Positions 15,307 to 18,426 of a stretch of 18,426 nucleotides of DNA are shown piece by piece (the stretch's first letter is position 1; each line of letters starts with the position of its first letter). The position numbers were made by a program, and so were the translations under genes. The stretch lies in assembly GCA_031380225.1 (NCBI GenBank), contig JANNFX010000004.1, positions 1-18,426 on the forward strand. The letters run 5' to 3'. The stretch comes from JANNFX01 sp031380225 (GTDB lineage: Bacteria; Pseudomonadota; Alphaproteobacteria; Rhizobiales; Hyphomicrobiaceae). The notes beneath the pieces are model-generated. The model was given only the letters and a program-made list of their open reading frames with translations, did not search any database and had not been told where the DNA came from.

Positions 15307-15594
15307 CTATTCTACCACTTTTGGAACCACGAAAAAGTTATCTTCTGACATCGGTGCGTTGCGGGTGACGACGGCAGCGATCTCGCCATCGGTGACAACG
15401 TCTTTGCGCTTTTTCATACCCTGCGCCACAACACGCGTCATAGGCTCGACGTTGGCGGTATCAACCTCATCCAACTGCTTGACCCAATCGAGAATACCCG
15501 ACAGTTCCGCTTCAAGCCCTTTGGCTTCAGCGCCGGTGATTTTTATCCGTGCCAGACGTGCAATGCGCCGCACGGTCGCTTCGTCGACCTGCAT
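15307..15594 (-). CDS. gatC: Asp-tRNA(Asn)/Glu-tRNA(Gln) amidotransferase subunit C
   Basis: A 95-residue GatC, the small linker subunit that wraps around GatA and holds it to GatB. Typical landmarks are VDEATVRRIARLARIKI at the N-terminus, ELSGILDWVKQLDEVDTANV in the middle, and the C-terminal RNAPMSEDNFFVVPKVVE. The start at 15594 gives the family's normal length; a longer in-frame start at 15693 would add 33 residues unlike the family. It opens the operon that later contains gatA, and it is divergent from ruvX. Confidence 0.93.
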   Translation of the reverse strand: MQVDEATVRRIARLARIKITGAEAKGLEAELSGILDWVKQLDEVDTANVEPMTRVVAQGMKKRKDVVTDGEIAAVVTRNAPMSEDNFFVVPKVVE

Positions 15595-15734
15595 GATGGT
15601 TCCAGTGAGAAAGAATGTAACAGAGGTTACATTAGGACCGTCATAGCCGCAGCACGTGGCGAAACGCAACATCGCCGCCAGGGGCGGCAACATGGGGCGG
15701 CAATTTGCGCTGAAATTCGGGGGTTCAGGTCATA

Positions 15735-15772
15735 AAAACGAAGACGGCGGCGCACCGAGTGCTGCCGCCGTC
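15735..15772 (-). terminator. Strong minus-strand intrinsic terminator in the gatC-ruvX gap
   Basis: On the minus strand a 13-bp stem with one bulged A (arms at 15743-15755 and 15759-15772, loop of three bases) is followed by TTCGTTTTT. This is a strong Rho-independent terminator reading toward gatC. No annotated minus-strand gene lies upstream of it before ruvX, so it implies a transcript starting within about 250 bp. The hairpin begins two bases after the stop codon of the small frame at 15775-15888. Confidence 0.8.
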
Positions 15773-15774
15773 CG

Positions 15775-15934
15775 TCACGCCCCACACCGGCACCAATGCC
15801 ATTCGGTTGGGCGATTGTATAGGCCGTCCGGAGGCGGAGCGCTCTGGTCCGGATTGACCGTTGGTTTGAACTTGGAAGCAGGATACTCTCAAATGCTTGC
15901 CAGCACGTGAACCCGGCGAATGGATGAGCGTCAT
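15775..15934 (-). pseudogene. Cryptic small gene or gene remnant before the terminator
   Basis: On the minus strand the frame 15775-15888 reads EYPASKFKPTVNPDQ, then SAPPPDGLYNRPTEWHW and CRCGA, and stops 2 bp before a strong terminator. The composition (Pro/Trp/Cys, ending WHWCRCGA) looks like a conserved small protein's C-terminus rather than chance. However, the frame has no start codon and is closed by TGA at 15889-15891. An ATG at 15934 in the neighbouring frame (MTLIHSPGSRAGKHL) would connect if one base were removed near 15885-15892. So it may be a frameshifted small gene, a remnant, or the tail of a non-coding RNA that happens to be open. I recognise no family. Moderately speculative. 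Confidence 0.35.
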
Positions 15935-16026
15935 GCTTTCAAATTAGTTACGTTCGGTCGCGCAGAGACGCCGGCACACTCTTTGATCGAGTGCTGACGC
16001 ATCTTGCCAGTGGATTGGGACAACGG

Positions 16027-16524
16027 ATGACAGCAGGCCAAGAGCCCGGTTTGACGCGTGGCACGACCTACTTCGACGCGCTGGCGTTTGCCGCTAATTT
16101 CACGGGCGAAGGCCGGCTGATCGGTATCGATGCCGGGACCAAGACCTATGGCTTGGCCTTGTCGGATGTTTTACGGACCGTCGCATCGCCATTTGAAACG
16201 ATCCGGCGCGGCAAATTTTCCGCCGACGTCGCGCATCTGTTGGCGCTTGCCGTTGAGCATCGTGTGATTGGATTTGTGCTTGGGTTTCCAGTCAACCTCG
16301 ACGCCACTGAGGGGCCACGCGCGCAGGCGACGCGCGCTTTTGCTCGCAATCTAAATATGATGACACCACTGCCGGTCTTGCTGTGGGATGAGCGGCTGAC
16401 CACGCAGCAAGCCGAACGCATGTTGATTGACGCCGACACGTCACGGCAGCGCAGGTCTGAAGTGATCGACAAACTCGCAGCGACTTTGATCCTTCAGAAT
16501 TTACTCGACCGCACACGGTGGTGA
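16027..16524 (+). CDS. ruvX: RuvX/YqgF-type RNase H-fold nuclease
   Basis: A 165-residue protein of the YqgF/RuvX family, putative Holliday junction resolvase also tied to rRNA 5' processing. Motifs: LIGIDAGTKTYGLALSD (Asp35), GFPVNLDATEGPRAQATRAF (a variant of the usual GLPLNMDG), LLWDERLTTQQAERML (Glu122) and RRSEVIDKLAATLILQ (Asp148), so the acidic triad is present. The ATG at 16027 with GGGA just upstream gives the normal length; a GTG at 15991 would extend it by 12 unlikely residues. It is divergent from gatC. Confidence 0.92.
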   Translation: MTAGQEPGLTRGTTYFDALAFAANFTGEGRLIGIDAGTKTYGLALSDVLRTVASPFETIRRGKFSADVAHLLALAVEHRVIGFVLGFPVNLDATEGPRAQATRAFARNLNMMTPLPVLLWDERLTTQQAERMLIDADTSRQRRSEVIDKLAATLILQNLLDRTRW

Positions 16525-17051
16525 GTGATCAGCATCTGAATTAGAAAAAATTATGTGAGTCATAATCGCCATTGATGTTCGACAGTCGCCAAAACCGAAA
16601 TCGATCTGCAATTTCGTGTTGCCGGCATTTGCCGGGCTTTCGATTGCGCCTGTCTCAGCAGGTGTTGCGATATGGGTCACACAAATTTTGATGCAGCTAC
16701 CGAAAGAAAGTGCCTAAGAAATTTGGAGCCGATGAGGCTACATTGAAGTCTTTGACATTGATTCGCATGGCTCTGGAATGCCGTTACTGTCACGATCCAG
16801 TGCCCAAAAATTTAACAAAGCAACAAAATACATACTGTATTTTTACATTGGAAACGACAGTTACTGGCGCTGCCACAATGGCAATAAAATTCAATTCGCA
16901 GAAGTCTCATTGAAGGGTAGCAAGTTACCTGAACGTCTGTTTCATGATTATCTCCCGGCACACCATCGTGCCATTGACAAAGGCTTATAAGTATTGGTGA
17001 TCTGCTACTCCATGCTGCGCGTATGGCAACAATAAAACAGGGTATCAATCC
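16525..17051. other. AT-richer stretch between ruvX and the MarR regulator
   Basis: This 530-bp stretch is visibly richer in A and T than the flanking genes. It contains short hairpins: ATTATG / CATAAT at 16550-16566 with a T run on the minus-strand side, and CCGGC / GCCGG at 16622-16635 followed by GCTTT, a possible weak ruvX terminator. A possible broken small gene occupies 16710-16990. The rest shows no recognisable gene. The promoter of the MarR gene should lie in its last 100 bp. Confidence 0.4.
16710..16990 (+). pseudogene. Possible frameshifted small Cys-rich ORF
   Basis: One frame (GTG at 16710 or ATG at 16767) encodes MALECRYCHDPVPKN with a CxxC pair. A second frame continues with YIGNDSYWRCHNGNKIQ, then LPERLFHDYLPAHH to a TAA at 16988-16990. 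Adding one T to the run of five at 16840-16844 joins them into a single protein of about 74-93 residues with four to five cysteines, possibly zinc-binding. Neither half has a good ribosome binding site and I recognise no family. It could also be chance open frames in AT-rich DNA. Confidence 0.3.
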
Positions 17052-17504
17052 ATGAAGCTTGAGGCAACGGACTTGAAAACCACGTCCGCCATTCATCTTT
17101 TACATCGAGCCGGTCAATGTGCCGATGAGTTGTTTGCAACTAATATAGGCACAAGCGATTTAACGCCCCGGCAATTCGCTGTATTGCGTGCCCTCGAAGA
17201 AACCGACGAACCAAGTCAGGCCGTTCTGGTCGAAAAAACTGGCATTGATCGATCGACGATGGCTGACATTATTCGCCGGTTGGTTTCGAGGTCCTTAGTC
17301 AGCCGTCGCCGTACCCGCCGCGATGCTCGCATGTATGCCGTTCGATTGACTGATAAAGGCAAGTTGGTGTTGCGGTCGTCGGAGCCTGCAGTGCTCGCAA
17401 CCGACGACCGGATTTTATCGGCATTAGCGCCCGCGCAACGCGACCAGTTTTTGAAATCTCTGGGGCGCATTATCGACCTGCTTGGCCAACAGCAAAAGCC
17501 TTAA
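17052..17504 (+). CDS. MarR-family transcriptional regulator
   Basis: A 150-residue winged-helix protein of the MarR family. The helix-turn-helix and wing are clear: LTPRQFAVLRALEE (about 37-50), SQAVLVEKTGIDRSTMADIIRRLVSRSLVSRR (about 55-86) and DARMYAVRLTDKGKLVL. The flanking helices at both ends form the dimer interface. Such proteins bind palindromic operators as dimers and usually sense phenolic ligands or oxidants. AGGG lies nine bases before the ATG. The next gene is convergent, so the target is not obvious from context; autoregulation from the AT-rich upstream region is likely. Confidence 0.88.
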   Translation: MKLEATDLKTTSAIHLLHRAGQCADELFATNIGTSDLTPRQFAVLRALEETDEPSQAVLVEKTGIDRSTMADIIRRLVSRSLVSRRRTRRDARMYAVRLTDKGKLVLRSSEPAVLATDDRILSALAPAQRDQFLKSLGRIIDLLGQQQKP

Positions 17505-17548
17505 CGTCAAAAGTGCTTAGGCAAAGCCAATGGCAATTCGATGACGCG

Positions 17549-18426
17549 CTATGCGCCCGCCGCCAAAGCTCTGACAACAATCGCCTCATTGTCAGACCAA
17601 TCCAAGCCTTGTCCGTAGGACCGTCGTGGCGCGCCCGCAAACCGGCTGACAATATAGGCTTCAGAAACGGCTGGCGGCGCATGGGCTTTCAGCAGTGCCC
17701 CAGCCGCGGTTGTTGCGAGCGCTTCAACAAGCAAACGTCCACGTCCGTCCAAATAACGCGGCTCCTGTAATAGCGCCTCTATACCGGCATGTTGAGCCAT
17801 TAGCCGTGGATCGCAGGCGCAGGCGTCGCCAAGATCCGTCATAACGATATCCATGATCTCAGGCTCGCGTTGCAGCACATGCAACACATCAAGAGTCAAT
17901 TCTGTTCCGTTATGATCGAACCAATGAGCGGGTAGCGCGTCGCGATAGAGCCGCGACATAGGCCAAGCATCGGAAGCGGCAGCGGTGCCGAACGCTTCGC
18001 CAGTCTCCGCAATCAATGGCGGCGCGAGTTTCGAAATAAAACAGGCGGTGACCGGTGACATCAATCGGCGCCACGCGGCGGCGCGGGCATCGCTCGCCCG
18101 ATCAAATGCGCGTGCCAACCGGAACACCAAAACAATCGCCGCTTCGCAATCGAGCGCCATATCCGCGAGCGTCTGTTGAACAAGCGTTCGTTGGCCAAGG
18201 CCCATGCCGTTTGCGAAGCCGAACCGGCTGGCAAAAATCGCTTCGGCGAGGGCGCGATGCATCAGGCCCGTAAGTGCCGCCGCACCATCGAGCCGCTGAT
18301 GCATCAGCGCCTTGGTAACAGAAGTATTGGCCGTCAAAGTGTAGGCTTCAGCGCCATCACAGGCGACGTCCGCATTTGCCAGCGACACCAATCCAAGCGT
18401 TGAATTCATCGCGCGGATCGTGATTG
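17549..18426 (-). CDS. AidB-type acyl-CoA dehydrogenase homologue with altered active site (5' end outside window)
   Basis: The frame is open through the right edge. An internal ATG at 18409 is unlikely to be the start, because the residues before it continue the family alignment. Recognisable AidB-type segments are MHQRLDGAAALTGLMHRALAEA, LVQQTLADMALDCEAA, WRRLMSPVTACFISKLAPPL and LDVLHVLQREPEIMDIVM, which are clear to the family. Two usually conserved segments differ: the 'AMECLGGNGYVEE' region reads ETGEAFGTAAASDA, and 'NAIWEGSGN' reads AHWFDHNGT. These form part of the FAD and substrate pocket in acyl-CoA dehydrogenases. It may be a redox-inactive or repurposed paralogue. AidB itself is an alkylation-response protein. 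Convergent with the MarR gene, 44 bp apart. Confidence 0.8.
   Translation of the reverse strand, partial: ITIRAMNSTLGLVSLANADVACDGAEAYTLTANTSVTKALMHQRLDGAAALTGLMHRALAEAIFASRFGFANGMGLGQRTLVQQTLADMALDCEAAIVLVFRLARAFDRASDARAAAWRRLMSPVTACFISKLAPPLIAETGEAFGTAAASDAWPMSRLYRDALPAHWFDHNGTELTLDVLHVLQREPEIMDIVMTDLGDACACDPRLMAQHAGIEALLQEPRYLDGRGRLLVEALATTAAGALLKAHAPPAVSEAYIVSRFAGAPRRSYGQGLDWSDNEAIVVRALAAGA

Larger units (their letters stand above)
15595..16026. other. gatC-ruvX divergent intergenic region
   Basis: This roughly 430-bp gap should carry the promoters of gatC (minus) and ruvX (plus). Beyond the terminator and cryptic small frame described separately, nothing gene-like is convincing: an 84-codon plus-strand frame at 15656-15910 runs through the terminator stem and has no family resemblance. 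I could not assign promoter boxes confidently. Confidence 0.4.

Noticed and set aside
15656..15910. 84-codon plus-strand frame in the gatC-ruvX gap
   Set aside because: It runs through the strong terminator stem, has no recognisable domain and no good start signal.
18407..18409. ATG at 18409 as the start of the AidB-like gene
   Set aside because: The upstream codons to the window edge stay in frame and the following residues match the middle, not the N-terminus, of AidB proteins; the gene is cut by the window.
1..18426. tRNA, rRNA, CRISPR arrays, insertion sequences or prophage genes
   Set aside because: No cloverleaf-type T-loop/acceptor pairing, no regularly spaced repeats, no transposase or phage motifs were seen on either strand.

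Overview
The window looks like a piece of alphaproteobacterial chromosome, most likely Hyphomicrobiales (Rhizobiales)-like. The evidence is moderately high GC with strong G/C third positions in most genes, a pccB-type propionyl-CoA carboxylase beta subunit, an indirect tRNA amidation system (gatC and gatA) next to a divergent ruvX, and an AidB-type acyl-CoA dehydrogenase homologue. The assignment rests on gene content and family resemblance only. No rRNA, tRNA, CRISPR array, insertion sequence or replication origin was seen.

Layout. Positions 2-169 hold the 3' end of a plus-strand gene (GDYXXLXY-like). A large bidirectional hairpin separates it from a four-gene minus-strand operon (4051 to 346): glycosyltransferase, PglC-like phosphoglycosyl transferase, PglD-like acetyltransferase and PglE-like aminotransferase. 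Together these resemble the late steps of UDP-diN-acetylbacillosamine synthesis and its loading onto a lipid carrier, but the first-step dehydratase is absent. Next come a small four-cysteine secreted protein, a DsrE-family protein, an M48-type lipoprotein protease, a receiver-like protein, a YpfJ-type membrane metallopeptidase, a four-helix membrane protein and pccB.

Downstream of pccB is a toxin-antitoxin island (about 10.6-12.2 kb) with two unrelated VapBC modules in convergent arrangement. The left one appears decayed: its ribbon-helix-helix antitoxin is frameshifted in a G run and its PIN toxin has Val where family members usually carry a catalytic Glu. The right one (AbrB-type antitoxin plus PIN toxin) looks intact, with its own promoter and palindromic operator.

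A compact minus-strand operon follows (15594 to 12313): gatC, a two-helix membrane protein, a secreted four-cysteine protein, gatA, a PchB/AroQ-type chorismate mutase and a three-helix membrane protein. Most junctions overlap by 1-4 nt. ruvX diverges from gatC, and the gap between them holds a strong minus-strand terminator directly behind a protein-like but start-less reading frame. After ruvX comes an AT-richer stretch of about 500 bp with a possible frameshifted small Cys-rich ORF, then a MarR-family regulator. It is convergent with an AidB-like protein that runs off the right edge and whose conserved active-site segments are rewritten.

Most of the window is ordinary chromosome. The items that most deserve a second look are the decayed VapBC, the cryptic small gene in the gatC-ruvX gap, the two small envelope-protein genes inside the gatCA operon, and the altered AidB homologue.
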